Assembly (NCBI GenBank): GCA_002104945.1 | Contig: MCFH01000002.1 | Coordinates: 1,076,001 to 1,140,000, forward strand | Direction of reading: 5' to 3' | Source: Piromyces finnis | Taxonomy: Eukaryota; Neocallimastigomycota; Neocallimastigomycetes; Neocallimastigales; Neocallimastigaceae | DNA length: 64,000 bases | Shown here: one piece after another, positions 27,229-40,500 of the stretch | Position numbering within the stretch: position 1 is the stretch's first letter | How the letters are laid out: each line of letters opens with the position of its first letter | Notes under the pieces: model-generated | The model's database searches: none | What the model was told of the DNA's origin: nothing | The model's input: only the letters and a program-made list of their open reading frames with translations | Position numbers and translations under genes: made by a program

Positions 27229-29468
27229 ATGGTATCAACAATTAAAAAAAATAATAAAATTAAAACAAAAAATATATCTTCATCAGAAAAAATGGCAAAA
27301 GATAAAATTTCAAAAAGAAAAATGAGTTTGAGGAAATTTTCAAGAAGCTCAACAATAAATAATAAAAAAGTGCTTCGAGAAAAAAAAAGTAGTATTGATT
27401 ATAATAGGAACTGGTCTTGGGCACATTCAATAATGCATATAACAGTATCATTATGTAATATTATATAATCTAATTCCTTGATTTTTGAATTTATAGACAT
27501 TAATGTATTTATATATATTGTATATTGTTGTTTGATATAAGTATTTAGTATTATATTATATAACACTTTCATATCAGAATTTTTCGCATATTCAATAACT
27601 ACACGAGAAAAAAGAGATATTATAAACAAAAGATTAAAATATATAAGAACTAAAAGAGCACCAATTGGTAATAATATATAAAAAACAAATATATATTTAA
27701 GATTGTACATAGTAATATTTATAAAAAATAATAAGAATAAAATAATATTTAATTATCGTAATTTTATATATTATAGATAATTCGTATCATTGTGATGAAG
27801 ATAATTGTAAATTACCAAAATGTAAATGTTTTAGTGAAAATAATCCCGGTTCTTTAAAAACCAAAGATATACCTCAATTTGTCTTAATATCTATTGATGG
27901 ATCATTAACAAATAAATCAATTAAATATCAAAATCAAGTAAATTAAAATTTTCATTTATCAAATTTCTTAATATTTTTTAAAATGTAAATATATCATAAC
28001 TTATTTTAAAATTATTAAATAATTTATTATAATTGAAATTTCAATAAAGATAACTGAAAATGTTATGTCGCCAAATGGTTGCCCTGCAATGATTACAAAC
28101 TTTGCAACTGATGAAAATTCAGATTTTTTTGAAATTGAGAGTGCATATGTTAAAAACAATGAAATTGCATTTAATCTCAATGAAACAGAAAGTAAAATTA
28201 TTACTCCAAAAATGGTTAATTCATTAAGAGATCTTGTAGAGAAATTTACAAATATAGATAAAAAGGAAATTATTGGATTTAGATATACTGGGAATGAAAG
28301 ATTAAAAGTTAATATCTATCATGATATTTGTGATTTAGAGTATTTATATGATTCATCATTTTCTATTTCACCATTGAATAATTTCTGGCCATTCAGTAAT
28401 TTATATTTTTAAATATTAAAATAATAATATTTAAAGTATATATTAATAAATAAAAATATTTAATTAAACAATAGCATTAGACTACGGTATTCCTACTGAA
28501 TTTAATTCAAAATCATTAATTTCTGGAGTTTATCCCGAATTATGGGAAATTCCAATGTAATAGTTCGATAAATATAGTTTATATAATATAAATAAGATTT
28601 TATAAATATATATACAAATTAATTTATTTTAAAATATATATAGATATGAGCTCTTAAATCCAGATAACTCAACATTTGCTAGTAAATAATATAATTAATG
28701 TTAATAATATCGTTCAAATTTAAAAATAATCTTAAAATTTGAGAATTAATATAATTTATATATTATAATATTAAAATATTACAATTTTAGTTTGGGAACC
28801 AAATGTTAGTAGTAATGGAAAACTTTTAGAAATTTTAAAAAATAATTTCTTAAATTTGCACTATAATAATAATAGGATACCATTTACTATGCCCCTCACT
28901 AAGCAATGGTTAGAACAAGACAAAAGAATTGAAACAATTAATGAATTTTTAAAATGGATTGTTGACGAAACAAATAATGATACTTATTTTATTAACTATT
29001 CTCAGTTAATAGAATGGATGAAGAATCCAGTCAAATTAGATAATATCAATAAAAGTGGTATTTTTAAATGTGAAAATAATAGAAAAATAAGTTGTAAAAA
29101 CCCTAACCTTTGTTTATATAAATCAGCTGTAAATATTTAATTATATTAATAATTATTTATGCATACATATGTATATATAACACTAAAATATATATCAATA
29201 TATATTATATAAGTCATTTAAAACATGTAAGGAATGTCCAATTCAAAATCCATATTTAGAAGCAAATTTAGATGATATTCCAGAATTATCTTCTGAATGT
29301 AATAAAAAAGTTCCTGAAGATGGATGTGGTAATGGTGTTTGGGAATGTGGTTGTCAATGTTTAAATAATGATAATAATCTTGATGGTTATTGTCTTGATG
29401 AGTTTGGTAAATGCACAATTCCTAAAGTTTATAAAGAAAATGTTGGATATATATGTGAAAACCAATAA
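27229..29468 (+). CDS. Polysaccharide (chitin) deacetylase-like protein, catalytic residues lost, membrane-anchored
   Basis: Fungal NodB-fold protein related to chitin deacetylases. A basic N-terminal tail (MVSTIKKNNKIKTKN) is followed by hydrophobic segments encoded within about 27430-27666, suggesting a type II signal anchor; splice sites there could not be fixed uniquely. Clear exons: 27777-27937, 28050-28395, 28475-28556, 28644-28681, 28791-29128 and 29214-29468. Family landmarks remain: Cys-rich start (CKLPKCKCF), DIPQFVLISIDG, SPNGCPAMITNF, YDSSFSISP, LDYGIPTEF, ELWEIPIYELL, and a C-terminal Cys-rich module (CGNGVWECGCQC). The NodB catalytic sites are changed: the usual DD is IDG, the metal-binding HxxxxH region reads NEIAFNLNET, and the late His motif reads PFTMPLTKQWL. 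A binding or scaffolding pseudoenzyme is inferred. Confidence 0.8.
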
Positions 29469-29728
29469 TTACATAGAAATAATTATTTTATATTCAATTA
29501 TTTTATATTCAAATTTTATAATTTTTTAAAATAATAAATTTAAAATTTGTATAAAGGATATTAAATTTTATTAAATTTTAAAAAACTTAAATAATTAATA
29601 AAAAATTGAAAAAAAATTAATAAATAAAATTGATGTTGTACAAGTTTATAATTATAACATCATCAAAGTTTATTTAAAAAATGTATTTTTAATTTTTATA
29701 TAATATAAAACCTCAATAAAGTGGAATT

Positions 29729-32700
29729 ATGAGTTATAATAATAGGTATTAACTTTTAAATTTAAGATATTAAATTAAAATAAAAGAAAATTATAAATAA
29801 TTAAACTAAGAACAATTCTAGAGATTATAACAATGAAAATATTCATAATTATTTAATGGAAGCATTTACATTAGCTGAACAGGCTGTATTAGCTGATAAA
29901 AATAAAATTTATGATGTTGCTTGCATGTTATATACCGAAGTTGCTCAAGTAAATAGAATATTTAAAAATTGTTATATTTTTAAAAATAAATAGATGAACT
30001 AAAATAGATTTTATTATTAATTTAATATATATAATTCTATATTATTCCTTTCCTTATACATATATATAATATAATGACATTTTCATTTTTTTTTTTAAAG
30101 ATTTTTTTATCGTGTATTGAAAGTATGAAATAATTATCCATAAAGTTTCAATAATAGAAAAATATTAATATACAGTATTAATTTTTTTTAAAAAAAAATA
30201 ACATATTTAAATTTCCCTTTTAACTTATAATTGATAAAGATGAAACAAATTTAAATAGAATACAGCAGTTAAGAACAAAAGTAGTAGAATATATCAGTAG
30301 AGCTGAATATTTGAAAAGTCAAAAGGATTTGGTTCCCGCAAAACAACCAAAATCTTTACTTGAAAATTTAATGGAACAAGCTATGGTATTAAGAAATGAA
30401 AAGAAATATTTTAATATTTAAAAAAATAAATTTATAATTATATTAAAATTATAATGATATCAATAATATAATAATTATAAAATTTAATAGTTTACATTTG
30501 ATCAAGCATTGAATGAAGATGAAAAAAATAATTATGAAGAAGCAATTTATTTATATACATTAGCTGCAGAGACATATTTGAAAGCTTCTCAAGGTAATTA
30601 AAGAAATTAATAATAATAATAATAAAAATAGAATAATTATGAAAATTTAATTTATTATTTTATATTTTATTTATAAAGAAATGAAAAATGGAGATGATAG
30701 CAATAATTTAAAACAAAAAATATCCAATATTATTGATAGAGCGGAACAATTAAAAATTCTTCAAAGCACTGTAAAAGGTATGATTAATATAAAATTAAGT
30801 CACTTTTTTTTTTTCTTGCCTAAACATAAATTTCAAAAAATTTTAATACTTACTATGGTAAATAATAAATATATAATATAACTAATATAGATAAAAATCC
30901 ACAAAAATCCACAATTAACACCAACAGTACTGATTTAACTCCACAGGAACTTGAAATATTAAGAATTTCTTCTTATGTAAATAATCAAAAATATCTTCCA
31001 TGGCTTAGTATGGATATATATGAAAGATTCTCTTTTCCAAACTTATATATTGATCCAGATGGGTTATTAGAATTATCATTAGAACAAAAAGTACAATTTG
31101 GAGGTTGGAAAAGGCCATCACAAATCATGTCAGATCCGCAAATGATTTATTATATTTCTAGTAATAGTATAATTCAAGTTGGTATAAATTATTTTAAATT
31201 ATTTTAATATATTTAAAAAAAAAAAAAAAAAGAACTATTCACTAATAAAAGGTTATTATTATATTAAAAGGATATTGTCACAGATTGTTCATTTGTTGCA
31301 TCTCTTTGTGTTTCATCAGCATATGAGAAGAAGTTTAAAAAACCTGTAAGTTTAATATTACTACTACAATATTAACTAAATATGATGTTTAAAAGTGGAT
31401 TATAATTACATTATATTACAAATTATTATTTGATTTTTGATTTTTATAGCTCATTACATCCTGCCTATATCCTCAAAATAAAAATGGAAAACCAATATAT
31501 AATCCTAGTGGAAAATATTTAATTAAGTTGCTATTTAATGGAATTCATAGAAAAGTATGATAAATAGAAATATTTAATAATAATTGATAAAATGATTTTT
31601 TAAAATAATAATAATAATTACTAGGTTATTGTTGATGATTTACTTCCTGTATCTAAAAATGGTATTTTAATATGGAAATAATCATTATATAATATTGTTT
31701 TTTTAATATAATAATTTCAACACATCTTTTAATAATATTATATAATCATATAGGAAAATTAATGTGCACATATACAAAAAATCAAAATGAATTATGGGCT
31801 AGTATTATTGAAAAAGCAGTATGTTTAATAATAATCATATAATAGTTATGTAATTTTAAATAAAAATATCTTTTTTTAATAGAATTAATTATTATTTAAT
31901 AATATATATTATATAGTATATGAAATTAATGGGTGGATATAACTTTCCAGGATCGTAAGTTTATAGCATTAAAAGCTTTATCAAAATTTATTTTATTATT
32001 AAGTTGTATTTTATTTTTTATTTAAAAAAATAAAAGAAATCCTGGAATTGATTTGTATGGTAATAAACTTAATGAAGCTATAAAATATAGAAATAAAAAT
32101 AGAAACAAAAATCTAATAAATTTTCTATATCATTCTAGCATTAACTGGTTGGATACCTGAAATGATTTTCAATAAAGAGTATATATCAAATTTATAATAT
32201 TGAAATAACAATAAATATATATAATTAAATAATTATTTAATATTTTTAAAATTACATTAAATATTATTAGCAAAACCTTTAATCAAGAAAGTACTTGGAA
32301 AAGAATACTTAATGGATTAAATTATGGAGATGCTTTAATTACAGTTTCGACAGTAATTATATGATTAATATAATGAGAAATTACAATATATATAAAAAAA
32401 ATTAATCAAAATAAATCTTATAAACGAACAGGGTGATTTACCACCGGAGACATGCGAATCATTGGGTTTAGTTCCAAATCATGCATATGCTGTATTAGAT
32501 ATTAAAGAAATTCAAGGATTTAGACTTCTTCAAGTAGGGATCTAACATTTTAAATAAATTATTTATAAAATAAAAATTTAATAAAATTATATATATGTAT
32601 ATTTAAAATGCTATTAATATATATAGGTAAAAAATCCTTGGAGTCATAAGAGATGGAGAGGTATAATAGTTATTATGATTTTATTATAATAATTTTAGTA

Positions 32701-34451
32701 TTATTATAATAATAATAAATAAAAATAAAATTATAATAGGTCCCTTTTCTCACTTGGATAATAAAAACTGGACACAGTCTTTGAAGGAAGCATTAAATTA
32801 TGATCAATTAGGTGCTCTTCAAAATGATGATGGTAAATATTAAATTATAATAATAGATAAGTGGAATTACTATAATAAAAAACATAATTATATTTTTTTA
32901 AAATTGATATTTAAGGTATTTTTTGGATCAACTATGAATCTCTGTGTAATTTCTTCGATTCTATTCATATCAATTGGAATCCATCCTTATTTAAATATCG
33001 TTTTGTTATGCATGTGTTAGTACTTTAAATATAAAGAAAATTGTTTATTTTTTTATGTTTTTTTTTTAATAAATTAAATTTTAAAATTTAAAATTCTTTT
33101 TAGTGCATGGCCATCATATGCAGGTCCAAAAAAAGATCATTATAACATGGGTATGTTACTAAAACAAATTAAATTAATTAATATTATGTTATTATCTTGT
33201 CAATAGTAATAATAAATAATGATCACATTTATTGTGTGAAAAACAATAAAATATTTAAAAAAGGTAATAATCCTCAGTTTGGTCTTAAAGTAAATGTTAC
33301 TGGAGATCAAGGTGCAGCCGTTTGGTTGTTGTTATCAAAACACATTTTGAAAAAAGTAATAAAATATTAAAAATTTGGAAACTTTAAATTATTATTTATA
33401 GAATATTACAGAAATTTTATTTTAATATATATTATAAACTTTAAAATAATATTTAGGAAGAAAATAAAGATTATATTACACTTCATCTCTACGATAATAC
33501 CAAATGTAAAAGAATATATTATCCAGGGAAACCTTTAATTCCTGGTGTATATATAAATAGCCCTCATATTCTTGTAAATTTAAATTCATAATCTTGTATA
33601 TTTATATATTTATATAGAATAATTTTTTTTAATATTAATAATAAATAAATATTAAATATATATTATAGGTTCGATTCAATGCACCACCTGGTTTAACTGA
33701 ATATACAGTGGTTGTTTCACAAGTTGAAAAAAAGACATCTTTAAATTTTACTATTAGAGTATATAGTGTTATACCATTTGAATTCTTTGAAATTCCAAGA
33801 GGAAATAATTTTGAGAAAAGGGTAAAAATATTTTTATTATTTTTTTATTTTTTTAAAAATAAACAATAGAAAAAATAAATCGTTTGAAGAATAAAGAAAT
33901 ACTTATAATATATGTATATTTATCATGATTAAAGATTTCTGGTTTTTGGACAAAGGAAAATGCTGGAGGAAATATATCTCATCCTACATTCTATCGCAAT
34001 CCACAATATAAATTAAGTATTTCTCCATCAATTTCGAGTTCTGCCAAAGATGTCAGTAAAGATAAGATTAATATTATTATTATGCTTGAAGCTCCTAAAT
34101 CTTTTCCAGTTAATATAAAACTAATAAAATCAGGAAATAGAATTTCAAAGTAAACATTTAATAAATATTATAATAAAACAATAAGCAATTAAATTATAAA
34201 TGCAATTCTATGCTATTCGATAAAATTAATTTGACATTAAAATATATATTATTATAGTTGTTCATCAAAAGATTTAACTGGTTCATCAAACTCGTATCGT
34301 CATGGTTTTTGTTATTTGGAATTGGATGATATAAAGCGTGAGTTTAAAAATAAAATAAAAATAAATTAATTAATATTAAATTAATTTAATGCTAATATGA
34401 ATAGATGAATAGTATTTTAGCAGTAAAAAAAACCAATGCAATTTATGTGCA

Positions 34452-34485
<34 letters not shown>

Positions 34486-35361
34486 TATATATAATTTAAT
34501 AATTAAGCCGATGATTATACAATTATTGTATCAACATTTGATCCTGGGTTAATTAGCGGTTTCTTTTTAACTGTTGGATGTAGTAATAATTTTACTACCA
34601 CAGTTATACCTCCAGAAGGAGAAGTAATTTTTTTTTTTTTTTATTTTAATAAAACAAAGTTTATTATATATAATTAAAATTTTAAAATAATATAATATAT
34701 AGGGTTATCAAAAATATGTACTTCCAGGAGATTGGTAAGAAAAATTATTACATTAATATATAAATGTAAAACTATATAATAATATATTTATATTTATAAT
34801 TTAAATAGGATCGAGGGAAAATCTGCAATGGGATGTTCATTATACAAAGACTATTTTAAAAATCCAAGATATATAATTGAAGCTTCGTATGCAACAAAAT
34901 TATTGTAAATATAATATAAAAATAGCTAAAGTAATTTTTCAATATATTTTTTATAAATTTATTAAAAATAAATATTTTTTTATTATATATTAGTATAAGA
35001 ATGCAAATTACAAAGATGAACCCTATCCCAGCAATGAATGTTTCGATATTTGAAAGAATAAGTATATCTGAAAGCAAAGAAATAATGTCATCAGGACCTT
35101 ACACTAATATTACACAAGGTGTTATTACTAAGGAGATTTTAATTTACCCTGATAAAGGTAATTGTTTCAATAATAATTAGAATAATAAGATATAAGATTG
35201 ATATTAAAAAGAATAAAAATAAAAATAAAATTTTATTAAAATTTAATTATAATTTAATAGAATATTTTGTCGTATTTTCTACTTGGAAGCCAGAGCCAGG
35301 TCAATTTGTATCATTTATTTATGTAGACAATCCGATAAAAATTAAACAAATTATAGATTAA
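29729..35361 (+). CDS. Calpain-7/PalB-like cysteine protease
   Basis: ESCRT-linked calpain. In fungi PalB/Rim13 cleaves PacC/Rim101 in ambient-pH signalling; in animals it is calpain-7. It has about two dozen short exons, the first at 29729-29745, 29822-29948, 30101-30122, 30240-30385, 30491-30593, 30679-30777, 30891-31177 and 31271 onward. Two N-terminal MIT domains ([38 protein letters not shown]) bind ESCRT-III tails. The protease core keeps its triad: Cys in TDCSFVASL (about 31286), His in [10 protein letters not shown] (about 32480) and Asn in KNPWSHKRW (about 32635). Two calpain C2-like beta-sandwich domains follow (for example [26 protein letters not shown]). It therefore looks active. 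Later exon borders were read from protein similarity and GT-AG, not each verified for phase. Confidence 0.93.
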
Positions 35362-35788
35362 AATGATTTAATTTTACTTATTAAATCTAAAGTATGACTC
35401 TATATATAATAAATAAAATGTAAATAAATAAAATGACCCATATAAAAAAAGGATTAAAAAAGATGATTGATTAATTATTAATAAATCATGGTTTTCATAT
35501 TATGTTATTTTATATGTAAAAAAAAATGTAATATGTAATAGTTGAATAAATATAAATATATTTTTTAAACTTGCAACTTGTTCAAGTAAATTTATATTTA
35601 CATTTTATATTTATCCTATTGAATTTTGATTATTTTTTTTAAAAAAATAAAACTTTAAAAAAGTTAAATTTTAATTAAAAATTAATTTATAATTTTTAAA
35701 ATTTAAAATTTATTTACAAATTATAAATATAGAATTTAATATAACTCATTTCCCCTTTATTATATAATAAAACTAAAAAGGATTAAAA
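35362..35788. other. Intergenic A/T region
   Basis: 3' flank of the calpain gene and promoter of the TMEM138-like gene. No signal seen. Confidence 0.4.
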
Positions 35789-36866
35789 ATGTGGAGAACA
35801 AGATTAAATGGTCCATTATATGATAATGGAAGATTATTACCGACAAATCGGTTTAAAAGTGATAGAGCTCATTTTTACATGACTTCTAAAAAAAGAAATA
35901 AAAGTAGTATAACATCTCTTTCCAAAGATTTTATGAAGAAAAATCTAACATATCCATCACTTACTGCGCTTGAAGTAGAACAAGAATGGGAAAAAGAAGG
36001 ACCAGCACCACCAACATCAATTTCAAGAAAATTATCAACTTTTCGAATTACATTAATTATCCAATCATTATTATTGATATTAGATGTTTTATTTACACTT
36101 TCTGTTGATTTTATTAGAAATATTTACATTATAGTAGTTATTATATATTTGTAAGTATTTTTTTTTTTATTTACATACACTTTTTATATTTTGTTATATT
36201 TGTTATATTTTACTTTATTTCATTACTATCGAAATTTTTAAAGTATCTTACTAAATTTATTATATTATCAATTAATAAAATTATAGTTGTCAATTCTTTT
36301 GTATATTATGGAATGTAATGATGTTCACAATCACTCTAGTTTCAACAAATGCATTTAAAGCAGGATATTATAATCTTTTATTGAATGATTTCGGATATGT
36401 ATTCATTATTACTTTTCTTTATTTTATTCTTTTTTGTATATCGAGAGGTTATTCTATTGTATGTTTATATGATTATAATTATTATGCTATTTGAAATTTA
36501 TAGATATATATATTTTTTAATAATAATTTAATATTTATGTATTATTTTTAAAATTATATTAGGCTATATTTAAAGAATGCGAAGAATCGTGTGATCCATA
36601 TAATATTTTATATGGAATTATTGATATCACATTTAGAATAGGTATATATTTTAAATAAGCTAAATAATTGTTTTTAATAATCTCATTATATTAAATATAA
36701 TTATATTTTTATAGTAAATATTGTATATCTCTTTATATATAAGCATGCTGTATTTAAAGCATGTCAACCACAATATTTTGAATACATTTGGGTTAATAAA
36801 AATTCAGTTATTTCCGATGTTTCTGAACACATCTCACAAGATTACAGTCCTAATGAAAAAAAATGA
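35789..36866 (+). CDS. TMEM138-like four-span membrane protein (ciliary)
   Basis: Four exons in frame: 35789-36150, 36287-36458, 36563-36641 and 36715-36866 (stop TGA). After a basic, disordered N-terminus of about 85 residues come four hydrophobic helices. The first is near ITLIIQSLLLILDVLFTLSV; the second is in CQFFCILWNVMMFTITL. The family hallmark is the loop NAFKAGYYNLLLNDF before the third helix (IITFLYFILFCIS). The fourth lies before YKHAVFKACQPQYFEYIW, which matches the TMEM138 C-terminal region. TMEM138 is required for ciliogenesis in vertebrates, where it is a Joubert-syndrome gene next to TMEM216. The long N-terminal extension is absent from the animal protein. It fits the flagellated-fungus assignment. 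Confidence 0.87.
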
Positions 36867-37563
36867 ACACTAAATTTTCTAATATTATAACTTCTATCAC
36901 ATTAAAATGCAGTATTAATTAAATTAATTATATTATATCTATTATTTTATCTTTAATACAATAAAATATCCAAATTATAGCTATAATTTATATCATTATC
37001 TTATTTACATGAATTTAATTATTTATATAGTATAAATATTCTAATATCAATTATTATTACTATATTGGATAATAATAATAAATAAATAAAATAATTATAA
37101 AATAAAATTATTAATATATTATAAAATAAGAAATACGATTATATTTATATATTAAATGAAAGAATAATATAATTGTTTTTTATTTTCATGCATTTATAAC
37201 AGTTAAAAATTAATGAATTTATAAATGACTGGCGTTTACTTTGAATTAAATATTATAAAGTAGAAAATAAAAATTTTTTATTTACTAATTAATTTGATTA
37301 ATAAATAAAACTAAATGAAAAATTTTGTTTGTATGATGATTAAAATCTCACAAGGGGAAAAATTATTATAAATTTTGAAATCCTAACCTAACATTTTAAC
37401 ATTTTTCAAAATTAATATATATTTTATAATTAGGTAAGTAAATTAAAAATATTATTATTTAAATTTTAATAATTTAAATATAAATAGAATATTTTAATTT
37501 TTAAATTTCTTTTTTTGACTTTGCAATTTTTAAAAAAAATCTTTAAAATCTTCAATTCAATAA
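36867..37563. other. Intergenic A/T region
   Basis: About 700 bp of A/T spacer with the 3' UTR of the TMEM138-like gene and the promoter of the FHA-RING gene. Nothing further. Confidence 0.4.
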
Positions 37564-40500
37564 ATGTTTTTAAAAAGTAATTAAATATAATTCTATCCTT
37601 TTATTAATAATATTATAATGGTTAATAGATTGAATACAATGTTTTTCATTATTCTTTTTATAAATAATATTCTAAAACTAATGTCCTCTAAAAAAATTAT
37701 CCTCTACCATTTAATAAAAAAAAATAAATAGATATTGTTCAAAAAATTATTAATATTGGAAATCCAAATAATTCTAATATTTGGGGTATTTTAAAATCGT
37801 TAAATGAAAATTTCAATGATGTAAACTTGATTAATGAATATTACATAATTGGAAGAAAGAGTAAATAAATAAATTTTATTTTCATTTAAAATATAATTTA
37901 ATATCAAAAAGACTATAAAAGCTATAAAAAAAAAAAAGATAACAACTTAACATTTTATATGTTTACATATTTTTTTTTCTTTTTCTTTTTCTTTTTTTTA
38001 AAAAAAAAAGAAAAATGAATAATATAAATGTTAATATATTACTATAATAACTTTTAAATGTAAATTGGAATTTCTAATATAATAATTATTTTTTTTTAAT
38101 AATTACAATATAACAAGGTGAAAATAAAAATGATAATTTAATTAGTTTGGAAGATAACAGAGTATCACATAAACATTTTAAAATATTTATTTCGGAAAAT
38201 AAAGTTCATTTACAAGATACTAGTAGAAATGGAACATATGTAAATAATAATTTAATAGGGAAAGGAAATATAATAACATTATATAGTAATGATATAATAA
38301 AATTGGGACAAATAGGTAAAAATATCAAAGCAATATCAGCTTTTATACAATAAATTTTATTAATATTAATTATATAAAAAAAAATAATAGAAATAATATT
38401 TATTTATATTCTAATTAACATTCAGTTTTTTTCATAATTATTTTTTAATAAATAATAGATGGTGTTCCGACATATAAAATAATTATTAATGATTTTGAAA
38501 ATGAATGTAGTGATTCTGAATATTCCGACATTACTGAACATGATAGTAATGAAGATGAAATTAACAATAACAATAAAAGACTTATTAACAATAGTGTATA
38601 TAATCCAGCTGTAAACTATATATATAATTAATATAAACTATAATAAAAATGCAAAACTTTATAACTAATAATATATTATATATACACATTTCATATATAT
38701 GTATATATCCAATTTTTATAGAAAAAAGAAAAAACCAATAATAAAGGAAAAGAAGAAATTGATGATCTTTTAGATGACGAACTCAAGTGTGGTAATTAAT
38801 AATTTAAAATTTATAATAAAAACTATCATTTATGTGTAAATTAATTGAATGTTTATATAAAGGTATTTGTTATGAAATAATGTACAATGCTACAACATGT
38901 TCTCCTTGTATGCATTCTTTTTGTGCTGGATGTTTAAGTCAATGGTTGAATAAGTTAGTATATTTCTTATTTTAATTATTAATACAAAACATTTATTTCT
39001 AATAATTTATAAATATTTTTAATACCCTAATATTATGATTAAAAAGTTCTAAAGATTGTCCACATTGTAGAACAAAAATTAGAGAAATTAGGAAGAATAA
39101 TCAAACCGTAATAATTTATAAAATATATACAATAAATATTTTTTAACATATAATAATAATGTCTATTTTATTTTTTTAATATATATTTTAATTTAATTAG
39201 AATAATATTATTAATGCCTTTTTACTTTCTAATCCAGGTTAATAAGCAATAAAATGTTATATAAAGGAATTATTTTTTTTATGTTTCTGTTAATCTAATA
39301 TTATTTATTTTAACATATTATTATGTATTAATGATTATTACAGAAAAAAAGAGAAATGATGAAGATTTAGCCGATCTTGATAAAATTGATACTATTAAAA
39401 ACAATATTGTAAATAATAATAATAATGATAATATAAATAATTATGCATCAATACCAGTAATTAATAAATAATATTATAAATTTTATTCCTTTAAAATTAT
39501 TATTTAAAAATTTTAGATAAGATATGAAGAGGAAAATGGAAATGAAATCAAATATTTATATAAAGATGAAGATGAATTCTACTATCTCAGTTGTCCAAAC
39601 TGTCCATCTAATGATGATAACCAAAATAACGATAATGATATGCAAGTTCTTGTTAGAAGATATGATGATATGGACAATAATGTTAATTATCGTGTTAAAA
39701 GAAAAGTATTACCTCAATATGCCGATTATTGTTGCCCACCACGTTCAGTACATATCTTATGTCATGCTTGTCGACAACAAATGCCATTAAGATGCTCTAA
39801 TGTAGACTTAACCACTCTGTCAAATCGTCGCAGAAATAGGAATAATCAACTTATTATTTTAGGTGTTAACCATCCAAATCATAGTGATGATGATAGTGAA
39901 GAAGATTTCAGTTCTGATAATACAAGCAGTATTGATGGTAGTGAAAATGATAATGACAACAATGATAATAATGAAAATAATAATGATAACAATGAAAATA
40001 ATAATGATAACAATGATAATAATAATGATAATAATGTTTTCGATAATGACAATAATAATAATCTTGATAACAATACTATTGATCTAACAAATAATCAAAA
40101 CGAACCTGAAATTCCACAACAATGTAAGTATTTTATAAATAATAATAAAGTTTTGATTTTATTAATAAATATAATACATATACAATTATTTATTAGGTAA
40201 TATATGTAAGAATTATTATTGCGATAAATACATGGAGAATGGATGTGAAAATATGACAGGAAGACTAGATAAAATAAAAGGTACAAAACAACAATATAAT
40301 AATTGTACATTATCATTTCTATATAATATTAATGTTTAAATAATATCCTTTATTTTTTTTTAAAATATCTATATAATAGACTTTTCGGTTGTTGATATAC
40401 CTGCGTCAGCCTTTAGATTTAATAATTTTGAAAAACAAATTTTGGTAAACTATCTTGATTCCAAAAATATGACTGTAAATGATTGTTGGAAAAAGTGTAT

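Noticed and set aside
27399-27710. Hydrophobic minus-strand frame of 103 codons
   Set aside because: Antisense to the probable anchor exons of the deacetylase-like gene; the plus-strand reading continues in frame into conserved exons.
39879-40087. Frames rich in Met-Ile-Ile or Leu-Ser on either strand
   Set aside because: Shadow translations of the Asp/Asn repeat in the CHFR-like gene.
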